NCBI RefSeq assembly: GCF_002838765.1
Contig: NZ_CP025120.1
Span: 1,612,001 to 1,676,000, forward strand
Direction: 5' to 3'
DNA: 64,000 bases
DNA from: Kangiella profundi
GTDB taxonomy: Bacteria > Pseudomonadota > Gammaproteobacteria > Enterobacterales > Kangiellaceae
Positions 7,553 to 17,304 of this stretch are shown one piece after another. A model generated the notes under the pieces. It was not told where the DNA came from. It saw only the letters and a program-made list of their open reading frames with translations, and ran no database searches. Both the position numbers and the translations under genes were made by a program. Position 1 is the stretch's first letter, and each line of letters starts with the position of its first letter.

Positions 7553-9481
7553 TTACTCGTGAGCTTTTAACACGGCATCTTTCCCAGGGCCTCGTTCTTT
7601 TATATCCGCTGGAATCAGTGTTACCCCGCTGCCTTCACAGGACATTATCCAGTCTCCACCGCCACCGACATAACTTGTGTGTTTATTACTCCCTGAAATA
7701 TTTTGTGGTCCATCCGATGAAGGCCCTTCAACGGTCGCTTCATAGGTGAATTTTTGCAGGTCTAATTTTAGTTTGCCGTCCTCAATATCCCAGCGCCCTG
7801 AATGAATATAGGTATAATAGTTTACTTCTGTTTTATCCCCATAGATTCTGTGGGGATCTTCGATGATAAACTCCCCGCCTCCTTTAAAGGTAACGATTGG
7901 CCCTTCGTTTGCATATGTTACGTCGCCTTCGCCACCCAACTCAAAAATTTGCTCAGCAGCCCCTCTGAAACGGAATCTATCCTTAGTGTCTGACGAGCTG
8001 ATCATGCGCTTGGCTTTTTCCAGCTCTTCCAATTCCTCAGGAGGTACGAATGCACGAGCCATTTCTATCGCTTCCAGAGCCCCTTCGAAGGTGTCTTGAG
8101 CCTCAGAGTCCGCAGTAGCAACCTCTTGCCAACGACCAATGTGGCATGCACAATTTGAAGTGTCACTGCTTTCCAGTTTGAGCTGAACGTTTAAATCATT
8201 TCCTGAAGGCATAATAGCCGCCAGCAGCAAATTTCCGCTACTAGGTTCTATTTCCACTGTCTCTGTAATTGGTGTCCACGAACTTGGGCGACCAATATCA
8301 TCTGCATCAATCGCTCTGTAAGCCAATTGCGCACCTTGCGGATCAATCGTTAGTAATGATGCGGAGTCTTCAGGAAATTTTAATTCCCGTAATTGTACAG
8401 ACAAAGGTGGCCCTTCAATTGCCGCTTTGCAAGAATGCGCTAAGTCGAGCAGTTCGACCTTTGCATTGAAGGGTAAATCACGCCCATCGGGCATAGTGAT
8501 CTTATGATCAGCTTGAGAAATCGCCCAATCAAGCCACTGTTCGGGCGGTAAGATTTGTGCAGCCCGGTGCGGAGCATCAAGATATTCTGGGCCACCCATA
8601 CCGAGTGATATGCCCCAATCAGTTCCAAACGTTTGCTCACCCCAGAAGAAAATAGTTTGAGCATCATAGTCATGCTGAGTCAATGAGCAATCCGGCTGTC
8701 GGTCAAAGAACTGTTCAATCTTATGATCGCGCTCGGTAAAGCCCTCGACAACCTTATGCGCGCCCCAATCAGCAGAACCTTCAATCCACCATAACCGTTC
8801 CATTTCAGCAATATTATAAGAACCATGTTGCATGGTATGCATCCACTCATGCGAAAGTATGAAGCGCTTCTTCTCCTCACCCTCAATCACATGCGAGCGA
8901 ATAAAAATTATGCATAAACCTCTTAGCAATTCTTCATCCAGATCATCACCCAAATAGTTTGCCAGGTCATGAATTTGATCTCTTGCTGTACAGTGAGTAA
9001 ATGCAGGGTTTTCAATAATGTTGATTTCACTTTCTATTATGAGAACCGGTCTCTCAGGTGGAGTTGGGGTATAAAGTAATTCCTCTTCATCACCCTCCCT
9101 TTCTCGTCTTTCTGCTGCATCTCGTTCCGCAGCAGTCGGAAAGAATCTTTGTAATTCTTCAATACCAGGTTTAAGTGTTCTTAGGCGTTCAAGCCAACGG
9201 TCACTTATACCCACATCCTCTGACTTACGCATTCTATAAACATTTTGCCCGCCTATTGCAAAACTAGCTTCCGGAAAACTTCCCATAGATGCAATCTCAT
9301 TCATAAGCATCTCCCAAGCTCCGCTGGGAGTACTGCCACGGGGTTCCGTCCGACAAACAGCATTGGCCGTTGATACTATTAAGATAGTACCTAACAAAAC
9401 TAGCATCATCTTTGCAAAGCGCCGCTTCGAACTATGCTTTAGGGGATGAATTAAAGTTGGTAATTGCATATTCACATCCAT
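7553..9481 (-). CDS. Exported protein with HExxH zinc-peptidase motif
   Basis: 642 residues with an N-terminal hydrophobic export segment (MMLVLLGTILIVSTANA, about residues 25-41). An alternative ATG at residue 5 is possible. A metallopeptidase signature HEWMH lies at 211-215, followed by Glu234 in WWIEGSADW, a spacing that fits gluzincins (HExxH plus a downstream Glu ligand). The region 110-145 is a charged helix. The C-terminal 250 residues have no recognised domain; they include a beta-rich stretch near 500-620. The gene stands alone between convergent and co-directional neighbours. I infer a secreted or periplasmic zinc protease of unknown substrate; no close family was recognised. Confidence 0.7.
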   Translation of the reverse strand: MDVNMQLPTLIHPLKHSSKRRFAKMMLVLLGTILIVSTANAVCRTEPRGSTPSGAWEMLMNEIASMGSFPEASFAIGGQNVYRMRKSEDVGISDRWLERLRTLKPGIEELQRFFPTAAERDAAERREREGDEEELLYTPTPPERPVLIIESEINIIENPAFTHCTARDQIHDLANYLGDDLDEELLRGLCIIFIRSHVIEGEEKKRFILSHEWMHTMQHGSYNIAEMERLWWIEGSADWGAHKVVEGFTERDHKIEQFFDRQPDCSLTQHDYDAQTIFFWGEQTFGTDWGISLGMGGPEYLDAPHRAAQILPPEQWLDWAISQADHKITMPDGRDLPFNAKVELLDLAHSCKAAIEGPPLSVQLRELKFPEDSASLLTIDPQGAQLAYRAIDADDIGRPSSWTPITETVEIEPSSGNLLLAAIMPSGNDLNVQLKLESSDTSNCACHIGRWQEVATADSEAQDTFEGALEAIEMARAFVPPEELEELEKAKRMISSSDTKDRFRFRGAAEQIFELGGEGDVTYANEGPIVTFKGGGEFIIEDPHRIYGDKTEVNYYTYIHSGRWDIEDGKLKLDLQKFTYEATVEGPSSDGPQNISGSNKHTSYVGGGGDWIMSCEGSGVTLIPADIKERGPGKDAVLKAHE

Positions 9482-9699
9482 CTAACTTATAAATTCCTAT
9501 TATTGGTGGCTTGAGTATATTGGTTTTCTAATTAGAATTCTGTGTAATCGGTTAGCTGTTCCCACTGTCCCAAACAGACCACCCAGCCAGAAACACTTAC
9601 CGCCAGAACCAGAACTCTAGCTCGGGACAGCGACAAAAAACTTACCACTAAGGAGTAAATCTAGATTATCCCTTTAATTTAGAAACATTTTTCGAACAT

Positions 9700-9726
9700 A
9701 AAAAAAGCCACATCGAAATGTGGCTT
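9700..9726 (-). terminator. Rho-independent terminator
   Basis: AAGCCACAT (9705-9713), CGAA loop, ATGTGGCTT (9718-9726). On the minus strand the stem is followed by a T-run. It lies 19 bases after the stop of the LVIVD-repeat gene. Confidence 0.88.
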
Positions 9727-9744
9727 AGTTTTTATCAATTTGAA

Positions 9745-12240
9745 TTACTTAAATTGTCTTCTGAAAGTAAACCCAAGAAGAAGCAACGCAAGCAACCAAA
9801 GATCACTTGAACCACCACCGCCACCTGATGATGCTTGGTTTACAGTAATAGTAACTGTTGCGGTTGACGACTCTCCACTTGAGTCAGTAACCGTATACTG
9901 GAAGCTATCCTGACCGGTAAAACCTTCTACTGGAGTATAGGTAAAACCTGTACCCGATACACTCAAGGTACCATTAGATGGGTTCGTATTTTCGTAAGAC
10001 AGTTCATCGCCATCAACATCAGAAGCACTGAAAGAACCTGAAACAGAACTATTAACAGAGGTTGTTAATGAAACATTGGCCGCTGTCGGAGCATCATTTA
10101 CAGCATTTACAGTAATAGACACTGTACCCTCTGAACTACTACCATAGTTATCCTCTGCTTTGAAAGTAAAGGAATCCGATCCATTGTAGTTCGCATCAGG
10201 CTGATAAGTGAACTGCCCTTCAGGAGTAATGGTTACAGAACCATTAGCAGGTTGTCCAATTATTGAGAAGCTAATATCGTCGCCCTCTGGATCACTTGCT
10301 TCAACATTCTCCACCAACGAGTTATCTTCATTAACAGCAAATTGATAATCAGAAGTTGTAGGTGCTTTATTGAATTTATAAAGTTTTAACTCACTGGCAA
10401 AGCGAACAGAACCGACAGCATGAACTCCATCTGTCACAATGTTCGAAAACTCAGGTGCATTTTCAATTTTAGAAACTATTGTTACATTATCTGGATCTGC
10501 GATATTTACAGTTAGCAATCCCTCTGTTGAACTTAATAGAATAGTATCAGCATCAAGCCTTGTAGCAGCTGTCACTAAGCCAAGATCATTTAAGCTGTTG
10601 GAATAGTAAGAAGGATTTTCAACATCCGAAATATCGATCAAGAATACCCCCCAATTACTTGCAGAAAGTAGTTTGTCACCCGTTACGAATAAACTAGCTT
10701 CCGCAACTTCTGACAACTCAGGAACATCAATAACAGCAGGACTTGCTAAATTAGAAAAATCTGCCACCAACAGTTCCGATTCAAGGCTAGAGGCAAGCAA
10801 ATAGTCGCTGTAAGGAACAATGTCAGTTATATATTGGTAACTATTCGTTTCAGCATGAACTGGGAAAGTTACTGAGGCAATAAGTGATGGGATATTAGCA
10901 GAGACGTCATACATAGCTACCATCCCACGATCTGTTCCTAAGTAGAGAGTATTATCGATAACCTTAACAATTGTAATCGCGTCAGATGTAGCTGGTTCTT
11001 GAAGATCTATCAGAGCAGAAGGATTCAGAGTTGTAAAATCATGTGTTTGTAGCTCATCGTAAACAGCAATCCAAGCAGTATTACCCTTAATCTCTCCTGA
11101 GTTAGTAATTGTTGTATAGGGCTGTCTAGCCTGCGGGCTAAAATTACTTTGCTCAGAAATATCGATGACATGGAATAATCCTGTTTCATCAGTAGCTAAG
11201 ACCCGCCCATTATCCATGCTTAGGTCTTTTGGTAATATAGAAACAATAAAGTGATCAAGCTTACCGTTAGGTTGCATATCTGCTGAAACCAATCCATCAA
11301 TGCCATATGCGAAAAAAAGATTGGTTCCATTGTCATTAATTTGATAGGTATTTCCTGTTGAGTATCTAAACTCATCTAACAGTACTGGATCTTGAGGTGT
11401 CGATATATCAAACTCAAATATCCAAGCATTATTTTTCCCCGCGTACAAACTGTCACCAACAACATGTAATGCTGATAAGAGATCAATAGTATTAAAGAAA
11501 CTTCCAGAATTAATAGTTCTGGTCAGGCTTGGATTTGAAATATCGCTTATGTCGTAAACTCTTAAGCCCTCGGTTGCAGCTACATATAGCGTGGTATCTA
11601 TAATAAGAGCATCTTTGAAAAGAGTAGCTACGGCCAGAATTTCAGAAGCTAGAACTATATTTTCTTCATTCGAAATATCAAAGATTTTAACTTTATCGAT
11701 GTCAGTGACTGTATAAAGGTAATTACCTGACTTTTTCAATTCCCAGGTACTAATCGAATTGAAGTTTTGAGTATTAATTTCCTGGATATTTGATAAATCA
11801 GAAGCATCAAAAATAGCTATATCACTATTACCACCACCGATATACAAACGATCACCAGACAGTTCCACACTATTTACTGCATAGCCAGTTGAATCGTATG
11901 AGCCAACTAATTCAGGACCTAAATTGTTCGTTAAATCATAAAAATGAATTTCAAATGGACATTTTGCTACAAGGGTAGAGCCATCTAAGTCCAAATCATC
12001 TACGGTACAACCGACATCTACTTCACCTGATAAAGTTATATTTGAAGCATCTGAAACATCAAATACTTTAATCGTGTCGCTTGCATCATTTACATATGAA
12101 GCACTTCCATAAGACTCGACACCGTAATACGGCCCATGACCATAAACTTCACCAGTATCAACTAAAACAGCGTCTTGAGAAATTGCGTATTGAGGTAATA
12201 ATGCTAATGCGCTAGCAAGAAAGGGAATGACCTTTTTCAT
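9745..12240 (-). CDS. LVIVD-repeat surface protein with tandem Ig-like domains and GlyGly-CTERM tail
   Basis: 831-residue exported protein. A signal peptide (MKKVIPFLASALALLPQYAIS) is followed by a long beta-propeller-like region to about residue 630 built from LVIVD-type repeats, each carrying a variant of 'vyDiSd.snp' (VFDVSDASN, IFDASDLSN, IFDISNEEN, VYDISDISNP, LIDISDVENP). Two Ig/cadherin-like domains of the tandem-95 type follow (SDPEGDDISFSI...; SDVDGDELSY...). The tail SSGGGGGSSDLWLLALLLL plus RR has the GlyGly-CTERM architecture: glycine-rich motif, one membrane helix, basic end. In known systems this tail is cut by rhombosortase and the protein leaves through type II secretion. No rhombosortase gene is in the window. 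Likely an adhesion or scaffold protein. Confidence 0.85.
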   Translation of the reverse strand: MKKVIPFLASALALLPQYAISQDAVLVDTGEVYGHGPYYGVESYGSASYVNDASDTIKVFDVSDASNITLSGEVDVGCTVDDLDLDGSTLVAKCPFEIHFYDLTNNLGPELVGSYDSTGYAVNSVELSGDRLYIGGGNSDIAIFDASDLSNIQEINTQNFNSISTWELKKSGNYLYTVTDIDKVKIFDISNEENIVLASEILAVATLFKDALIIDTTLYVAATEGLRVYDISDISNPSLTRTINSGSFFNTIDLLSALHVVGDSLYAGKNNAWIFEFDISTPQDPVLLDEFRYSTGNTYQINDNGTNLFFAYGIDGLVSADMQPNGKLDHFIVSILPKDLSMDNGRVLATDETGLFHVIDISEQSNFSPQARQPYTTITNSGEIKGNTAWIAVYDELQTHDFTTLNPSALIDLQEPATSDAITIVKVIDNTLYLGTDRGMVAMYDVSANIPSLIASVTFPVHAETNSYQYITDIVPYSDYLLASSLESELLVADFSNLASPAVIDVPELSEVAEASLFVTGDKLLSASNWGVFLIDISDVENPSYYSNSLNDLGLVTAATRLDADTILLSSTEGLLTVNIADPDNVTIVSKIENAPEFSNIVTDGVHAVGSVRFASELKLYKFNKAPTTSDYQFAVNEDNSLVENVEASDPEGDDISFSIIGQPANGSVTITPEGQFTYQPDANYNGSDSFTFKAEDNYGSSSEGTVSITVNAVNDAPTAANVSLTTSVNSSVSGSFSASDVDGDELSYENTNPSNGTLSVSGTGFTYTPVEGFTGQDSFQYTVTDSSGESSTATVTITVNQASSGGGGGSSDLWLLALLLLGFTFRRQFK

Positions 12241-12410
12241 TGTTATATCCTATTTAGTATAAAATCCAATAGACCATTTTCTGGTCAAAAAACCGCCTAA
12301 GACTTTACTTTTGCATTAAAAGTAATGCAAGCCCTTTTGTAAAAAAACGTAAATTTTTCTGACAGATTATTGCTTGTTTGACTTTAACGCTATCAAAATC
12401 AATAGCTTAA

Positions 12411-13856
12411 TTAAATCACAAGCAAGTTCATAAACTCATTCACGGGTGTTTCTAGGAATGCCTCTTCATCAAGGCACAGATCGATAATTTCCTGACCATG
12501 CCTTTTAGGGAATCGTGTGTACACATTCTTTTTAAATTTATCGACCAGAACTGGAATCCCTTCATCCCTACGGAAGCGGTGACCCAATGGATATTCAACT
12601 TCAACTTTATCGGTTGAGCTACCATCCTTGAAGAAAATCTGTATGGCGTTGGCAATGCTTCGCTTTTCCGGATCGTGATAATCTTTTGAATAGTGTTCGT
12701 CTTCCTCAACAGTCATCTTATCGCGCAAAGCGTCGATGCGTTCATCATTGGCGACATCATCTTCATAATAATCTGCCACCAGGTCTCCAAACAATAAGCC
12801 ACAAGCTACCATGTATTGCAGACAATGATCTCTATCGGCCGGATTATGTAATGGACCTTCTTTGGAAATAATACGAATAGCAGATTCGTGAGTGGTCAGC
12901 TCAATTTTTTCTATATTGTCCAGTCGACTTTTTATCTGGTCGTGTAACTGAATGGCCGCCTCTACCGCGGTTTGAGCATGAAACTCCGCGGGATAGGAAA
13001 TTTTGAATAAGATGTTTTCCATCACATAAGAGCCGTAATCGCGTTGGAACTGGAATGCATTCCCACCAAATGACACATCATAAAAGCCCCAGCCCTTTGC
13101 GGTTAATGCTCCGGGGTAGCCCATTTCACCGGTCATGGTAATCATGGCCAGTCGAACTGCCCGAGAGGTCGCATCGCCTGCAGCCCATGACTTTCTTGAG
13201 CCTGTGTTCGGTGAGTGCCGGTAGGTTCTCAGCGCCTGCCCATCAACAAAAGCCTGCGAAACGGCATCAATAATATCCTCCTTTTCGCCACCAAGCATAT
13301 GGGTAACCACTGCGGTGGAGGCTATTTTCACAAGGATAACGTGGTCAAGGCCAACTCGATTAAAACTATTTTCTAATGCCAATACACCTTGTACTTCATG
13401 TGCTTTAACCATGGCTTCGAGGACATCCTTCATAGTCATAGGCGAATAGCCTTCGGCAATTGCCTGTCGACTTAAAAAGTCTGCGACTGACAATATGGCG
13501 CCAAGGTTATCGGACGGGTGCCCCCACTCCGCTGCCAGCCAGGTATCATTAAAATCTAACCAGCGCACCATACAGCCAATATCAAATGCAGCTTTGATAG
13601 GATCGAGCTCAAATTGAGTACCGGGTACACGCGAACCAAAGGGAACCGTTGTTCCTGGTACGATTGGCCCCAGGTGCTTGGTGCATTCTGGATAGCGCAT
13701 CGCGAGAAAGCCACAGCCCAAAGTATCCATCAGGCAGTAACGCGCAGTTTCCATCGCTTCATCGCTACTCACCACATAGTCAGCAACATATTTGGCAATA
13801 TCAACCAGAACTTTATCCGGCTCCTGACGTACATTGGATTCTACATTGGCACTCAT
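12411..13856 (-). CDS. prpD: 2-methylcitrate dehydratase
   Basis: 481-residue member of the MmgE/PrpD family, close to the usual PrpD length of about 483. PrpD dehydrates 2-methylcitrate to 2-methyl-cis-aconitate in propionate breakdown. The sequence matches PrpD rather than generic Mmg[42 protein letters not shown] and [12 protein letters not shown] are visible. It lies over 10 kb from prpBC-acnD-prpF, which already contain an alternative dehydratase (AcnD with PrpF). It stands as a separate unit between the LVIVD protein and a flavin reductase, all on the minus strand. No dedicated regulator is visible. Confidence 0.92.
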   Translation of the reverse strand: MSANVESNVRQEPDKVLVDIAKYVADYVVSSDEAMETARYCLMDTLGCGFLAMRYPECTKHLGPIVPGTTVPFGSRVPGTQFELDPIKAAFDIGCMVRWLDFNDTWLAAEWGHPSDNLGAILSVADFLSRQAIAEGYSPMTMKDVLEAMVKAHEVQGVLALENSFNRVGLDHVILVKIASTAVVTHMLGGEKEDIIDAVSQAFVDGQALRTYRHSPNTGSRKSWAAGDATSRAVRLAMITMTGEMGYPGALTAKGWGFYDVSFGGNAFQFQRDYGSYVMENILFKISYPAEFHAQTAVEAAIQLHDQIKSRLDNIEKIELTTHESAIRIISKEGPLHNPADRDHCLQYMVACGLLFGDLVADYYEDDVANDERIDALRDKMTVEEDEHYSKDYHDPEKRSIANAIQIFFKDGSSTDKVEVEYPLGHRFRRDEGIPVLVDKFKKNVYTRFPKRHGQEIIDLCLDEEAFLETPVNEFMNLLVI

Positions 13857-13953
13857 TAGCTTTCCTTAGTTTTACGATAATAGGTTTTATACTAACGCTG
13901 ACAAGCGCTTATGTCATGTGCTTGGAGTACAACTTAAGAATTAAGAAGCTGTA

Positions 13954-14583
13954 TTAAAACTCTGGCACCTCTTCCAATCTTACATAAGGATATTCTGCTT
14001 CTTTACTCAAACAGTAGTATTGGTTCAGACCAGCTACCCCTGTAGTATCACAAGCCTGTAAATCAATATAACCAAGCTCGTTTACTGCATAATCTGGAAC
14101 AACCATAAGCTGGATTTCGCCAATAACCAAAGTGGTTCCATTCAATTCAATTGGAATTGATTGAACATGCTTTAGACCAAATTTGATATACGAATCTTTT
14201 ACAAATGGTGCTGGAAACCCTTTTAGATACTCTTCATCGATTGCACATCGATCAAACTCTGAGATGTCCGCAGGGAATTTAGCAGAAGTATAATGAGCCT
14301 GGCGGGTTAAAGTCAGAGGAACATGGTTAATGGTGTAATAACCCGTCGCCTTGATATTATCAAAGGTATTTCGGGCTACCTCGCTGTCGGGGCGAACTAT
14401 CATTCCAATCAGTGCTGGATCACTGCCAAGGTGAACCACTGAGCTAAAAATGGCCAAGTTCGTTAAACCATCTGGCGACTGCGAGCCAATGAGATTGGCT
14501 GGCTTAATACCAGTAATACTATTAATCAGGTTTAGACGAAACTTCCGATCTAAGTGGTTGATCTGCTCTTTATCAATAAACAT
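13954..14583 (-). CDS. Flavin reductase family protein
   Basis: 209 residues with the FMN-binding split-barrel fold of the DIM6/NTAB family: SITGIKPANLIGSQSPDGLTN in the N-terminal third is the FMN phosphate-binding region, and HVPLTLTRQAHYTSAKFP follows. These proteins bind FMN and either reduce flavin for a monooxygenase or act on other substrates. No partner oxygenase is adjacent. It begins 373 bases before the small-molecule PrpD gene only by intergenic space, so co-expression is unproven. The ATG at 14583 is the only sensible start. Substrate unknown. Confidence 0.82.
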   Translation of the reverse strand: MFIDKEQINHLDRKFRLNLINSITGIKPANLIGSQSPDGLTNLAIFSSVVHLGSDPALIGMIVRPDSEVARNTFDNIKATGYYTINHVPLTLTRQAHYTSAKFPADISEFDRCAIDEEYLKGFPAPFVKDSYIKFGLKHVQSIPIELNGTTLVIGEIQLMVVPDYAVNELGYIDLQACDTTGVAGLNQYYCLSKEAEYPYVRLEEVPEF

Positions 14584-14666
14584 ACTGCTGACTCTAGTGA
14601 AATTAGCCTTGCAGTATTGTGCATCAGGGAAGTCGAGGAAATGTGAATATTCATAGGCTCAATGTA

Positions 14667-15362
14667 TCAACTACTCTTTCTACCCTTAAGGTATATTGTC
14701 TTCAACGCTATCAAAACTAGTACAGGTAAGCATAAAGGAAGGAGCAGGTTAATCATTAAAGCACTATAACCTGACAACAGTTTTATCCCTTCTTCAGGAA
14801 CTGAATACAGAAGTTGACTACCAATAGAGCCATTTGAAAACACCGTTAGAGTAACAAGATTCCAACCCAGATGTAAGGCTATAGGGAGAATAATTGAGCG
14901 GGTTTTATAAAAAGCATACGCTAGCATCAGTCCAAAAGTTGCAGTCATGATAAATACGAATATCATGCTCATCCAATGGCCAAACACCTCATATGAAAAC
15001 CAGTGATATATACCAAAACTGATAGAAGATAGCGCGACTCCAGTTCTAGGACCGAGCCATTGGATTAACTTATAAAGCAAATAGCCTCTAAAGATGAGCT
15101 CTTCATAAATCACCGAGTTAAATACCCAGCGGAAGCTGTTAGCAAACTCATTTAAGCCAAAATTAGAATTAATCTTCCATGAAAAATCAGCAACTTCGGC
15201 AGCGAGTGTGAATTGAGCAACCGCAAATGATGCTGCAATACATAATCCAGCGAAGAATTCCTGTGTTCTTTTTAAGGGCTGGTTAAAACCAATTGCAGAT
15301 AACGAGCGCCCTTCAAATCGTAAAAGTAACCAGGTAATGGTCAGTAATATTATTCCAATCAT
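14667..15362 (-). CDS. CPBP family intramembrane metalloprotease
   Basis: 231 residues, mostly hydrophobic, of the CPBP (Abi, CAAX-protease-like) family. The catalytic motifs are present: EExxxR as Glu87-Glu88...Arg92 (YEELIFRGY), FxxxH as FGIYH with His120, and HxxxN as HLGWN at 164-168. Around six transmembrane helices can be traced. Such proteases act in the membrane on prenylated-like or peptide substrates, or in bacteriocin self-immunity; the substrate is unknown. It starts 5 bases after the stop of the 136-residue membrane protein upstream, so the pair is probably translated from one transcript. Confidence 0.85.
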   Translation of the reverse strand: MIGIILLTITWLLLRFEGRSLSAIGFNQPLKRTQEFFAGLCIAASFAVAQFTLAAEVADFSWKINSNFGLNEFANSFRWVFNSVIYEELIFRGYLLYKLIQWLGPRTGVALSSISFGIYHWFSYEVFGHWMSMIFVFIMTATFGLMLAYAFYKTRSIILPIALHLGWNLVTLTVFSNGSIGSQLLYSVPEEGIKLLSGYSALMINLLLPLCLPVLVLIALKTIYLKGRKSS

Positions 15363-15367
15363 AATAA

Positions 15368-15778
15368 TTATTTTTGATAGATTGAGTTTTCTTTTTGCTT
15401 AAACCAAATTAAGCCATAACCAGCACAAAACCCAACAATAAGACCAATCCCTAAAAATAGCCATTCACCAAGAACTCCACCGCTTATTAAACCCAGCAAG
15501 CCTGCAATAACCATTTGTAAGACAATGGATTTTACTTTTGTTAAAGCTAGGAATTCCATAATAGTAGTAGCGATAAGCGCTTGAATACCGACAAACATGT
15601 AAGCAAAACCTATAATTTCTAACAATGCACGGATAGGAAGAAAAGGGTCATCGCCTGAGTCAATGAGGGTTATAGTTCCATCATCTGTAAAATCAGCATA
15701 AATAAAAAATAGGATCGCTCCAAGGATTGGCGGCAAGTTAATTCCCAGGAGATATCGGTATAGTCGAAAGCGGTTCAT
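15368..15778 (-). CDS. Hypothetical four-helix membrane protein
   Basis: 136 residues with about four transmembrane segments (near 13-30, 55-78, 85-100 and 102-125) and no catalytic motif. The short acidic loop TDDGTITLIDSGDDPF lies between the first and second. It is the first gene of an apparent two-gene unit with the CPBP protease. It may be the protease's partner or simply a small membrane protein; the family was not recognised. Confidence 0.6.
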   Translation of the reverse strand: MNRFRLYRYLLGINLPPILGAILFFIYADFTDDGTITLIDSGDDPFLPIRALLEIIGFAYMFVGIQALIATTIMEFLALTKVKSIVLQMVIAGLLGLISGGVLGEWLFLGIGLIVGFCAGYGLIWFKQKENSIYQK

Positions 15779-15981
15779 CTGAGTTAAAAGCCAAATTCAA
15801 TTAGTGCAGACAGAGTAACCTGTACATGGATTAAGGTCTAGCTCTGATGAAAGGTTGATAAAGTCTTAATCGTTATAGCTAATCAAGGCTCATCCTACCT
15901 GCACATATAGACATCCAGTTTGGTTGACTATTACCCTCCATACATTATGATTTGGCGCAACATTTCGATATCTCAGTCACT

Positions 15982-17265
15982 ATGGCCAACTATCCTAATA
16001 GCTATTACGCGGCAACCTTAAATTCAAAGTTTGAAACCAACCCACTCCCTCAGAATCTTGAGGTTGAGACCTGTATCATTGGCGGTGGTTATGCAGGCCT
16101 AATGACGGCTCTGAGTTTAATTGAGCGTGGTCACACTAATGTTGCCGTTATCGAGAAACATAAGGTTGGCTATGGCTGCTCTGGGCGTAATGGCGGATTT
16201 GTATTTGGTGGTTATTCGCTTGGCCCTAGAAAACTGATTAAGCAGGTTGGCGAAGCAAAAGCCAAAGAGCTTTACGATTTAACCATAATGGGCGTCAACC
16301 TAATCCGTGAGCGTGTAAAAAAATACAGCATCGACTGCGACCTGGTGGATGAAGGTGTGCTGTGGGCTAACTGGTTCAAGGATCAGTCGGTGCTAATTGA
16401 TGAGCAGGCTTTCATGAGAGACAAGATGGGCACAGAGTGGCAATACATTGAGCCTGAAGCACTGCGCGAACAGCTGAAGACTGACCGCTATCATGGCGCT
16501 TTGTTTGAACCGAACGCCATGCACTTTCATCCCCTGAATTACGCGCGAGGCATCGCAAAGCAGATTCAAAGTCAGGGTGGACAAATTTACGAAGATTGTG
16601 CCGTTACTGACATCGACTATCAGAGCGCCACTAAAGTCGTAAAAACCGTCAATGGCAATATTAAAGCGGAAAACGTGGTGTTGTCCGGCGGTGGCTATAT
16701 TGGTGACTTATGCAAACCAGTGGCTCGTTCAATTCTTCCAATTGCAACTTATGTCATGACCACCGAACCGCTTGGCGATGAGCTGCAGAACTACATCAAT
16801 ACCCAGGCCGCTGTCTACGATACCCGCTTTGCCTTCGATTATTACCGTCCGTTAAAAGACACTCGAATTCTATGGGGTGGTCGTATTAACGCCAATACCA
16901 ACAAGCCTAAAGACCTGGACCATATCCTACGTCGCGATCTGGCCAAAGTTTTCCCTGAATTGAAAGATGTTAAAGTTGATTATAACTGGCAAGGCTGGAT
17001 GGGCTATGCCCGTCATCAGATGGCGCAAATTGGCGAAGTCGCTCCTAACGTCTGGTATGGTATTGGTTTTGGTGGTCATGGTGTCGCGCCCACAACCACA
17101 GCTGGTGAAATCCTGGCTGCAGCAATCACTAAGCAAAATGAAACTTATAAAAGCTTTCAGCCTTGGGGATTACCCTGGAATGGAGGACCTTTCGGCCCAA
17201 TGGCTGCACAGATTAGTTACTGGTGGTATGAACTGAAAGATTGGATGAAGGAAAAAACTGAGTAA
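15982..17265 (+). CDS. FAD-dependent amine/amino-acid oxidase (DAO family)
   Basis: 427-residue flavoprotein of the DadA/PuuB group. The dinucleotide-binding motif is CIIGGGYAGL at about 31-40, followed by ERGHTNVAVIEKHKVGYG and SGRNGG, as in gamma-glutamylputrescine oxidase. The C-terminal motif GIGFGGHGVAPTTTAGE binds FAD again. Members oxidise amines or D-/N-substituted amino acids with O2, giving ammonia and H2O2. ATG 15982 was preferred over an in-frame TTG at 15952 because the resulting N-terminus (MANYPNSYYAAT) aligns with PuuB-type proteins; no strong ribosome-binding site is seen. The stop codon lies inside a terminator stem. Confidence 0.85.
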   Translation: MANYPNSYYAATLNSKFETNPLPQNLEVETCIIGGGYAGLMTALSLIERGHTNVAVIEKHKVGYGCSGRNGGFVFGGYSLGPRKLIKQVGEAKAKELYDLTIMGVNLIRERVKKYSIDCDLVDEGVLWANWFKDQSVLIDEQAFMRDKMGTEWQYIEPEALREQLKTDRYHGALFEPNAMHFHPLNYARGIAKQIQSQGGQIYEDCAVTDIDYQSATKVVKTVNGNIKAENVVLSGGGYIGDLCKPVARSILPIATYVMTTEPLGDELQNYINTQAAVYDTRFAFDYYRPLKDTRILWGGRINANTNKPKDLDHILRRDLAKVFPELKDVKVDYNWQGWMGYARHQMAQIGEVAPNVWYGIGFGGHGVAPTTTAGEILAAAITKQNETYKSFQPWGLPWNGGPFGPMAAQISYWWYELKDWMKEKTE

Positions 17266-17285
17266 GGTTGTTGCCTTACTCAGTT
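17250..17285 (-). terminator. Terminator for the minus-strand lipoprotein gene, embedded in the end of the plus-strand oxidase gene
   Basis: AACTGAGTAAGG (17256-17267), TTGTTG loop, CCTTACTCAGTT (17274-17285), a perfect 12-bp stem. On the minus strand it is followed by TTTTTTCC, so it ends the gene that stops at 17305. The oxidase stop codon TAA (17263-17265) is inside the stem. Plus-strand T-richness is weak, so it may work in one direction only. Confidence 0.82.
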
Positions 17286-17304
17286 GATTTATCAAGATTA
17301 GTTC

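Noticed and set aside
9565..9630. CTGTCCC...GGGACAG inverted repeat in the gap before the HExxH gene
   Set aside because: Arms of 7 bases with a 52-base loop and no further structure; likely chance.
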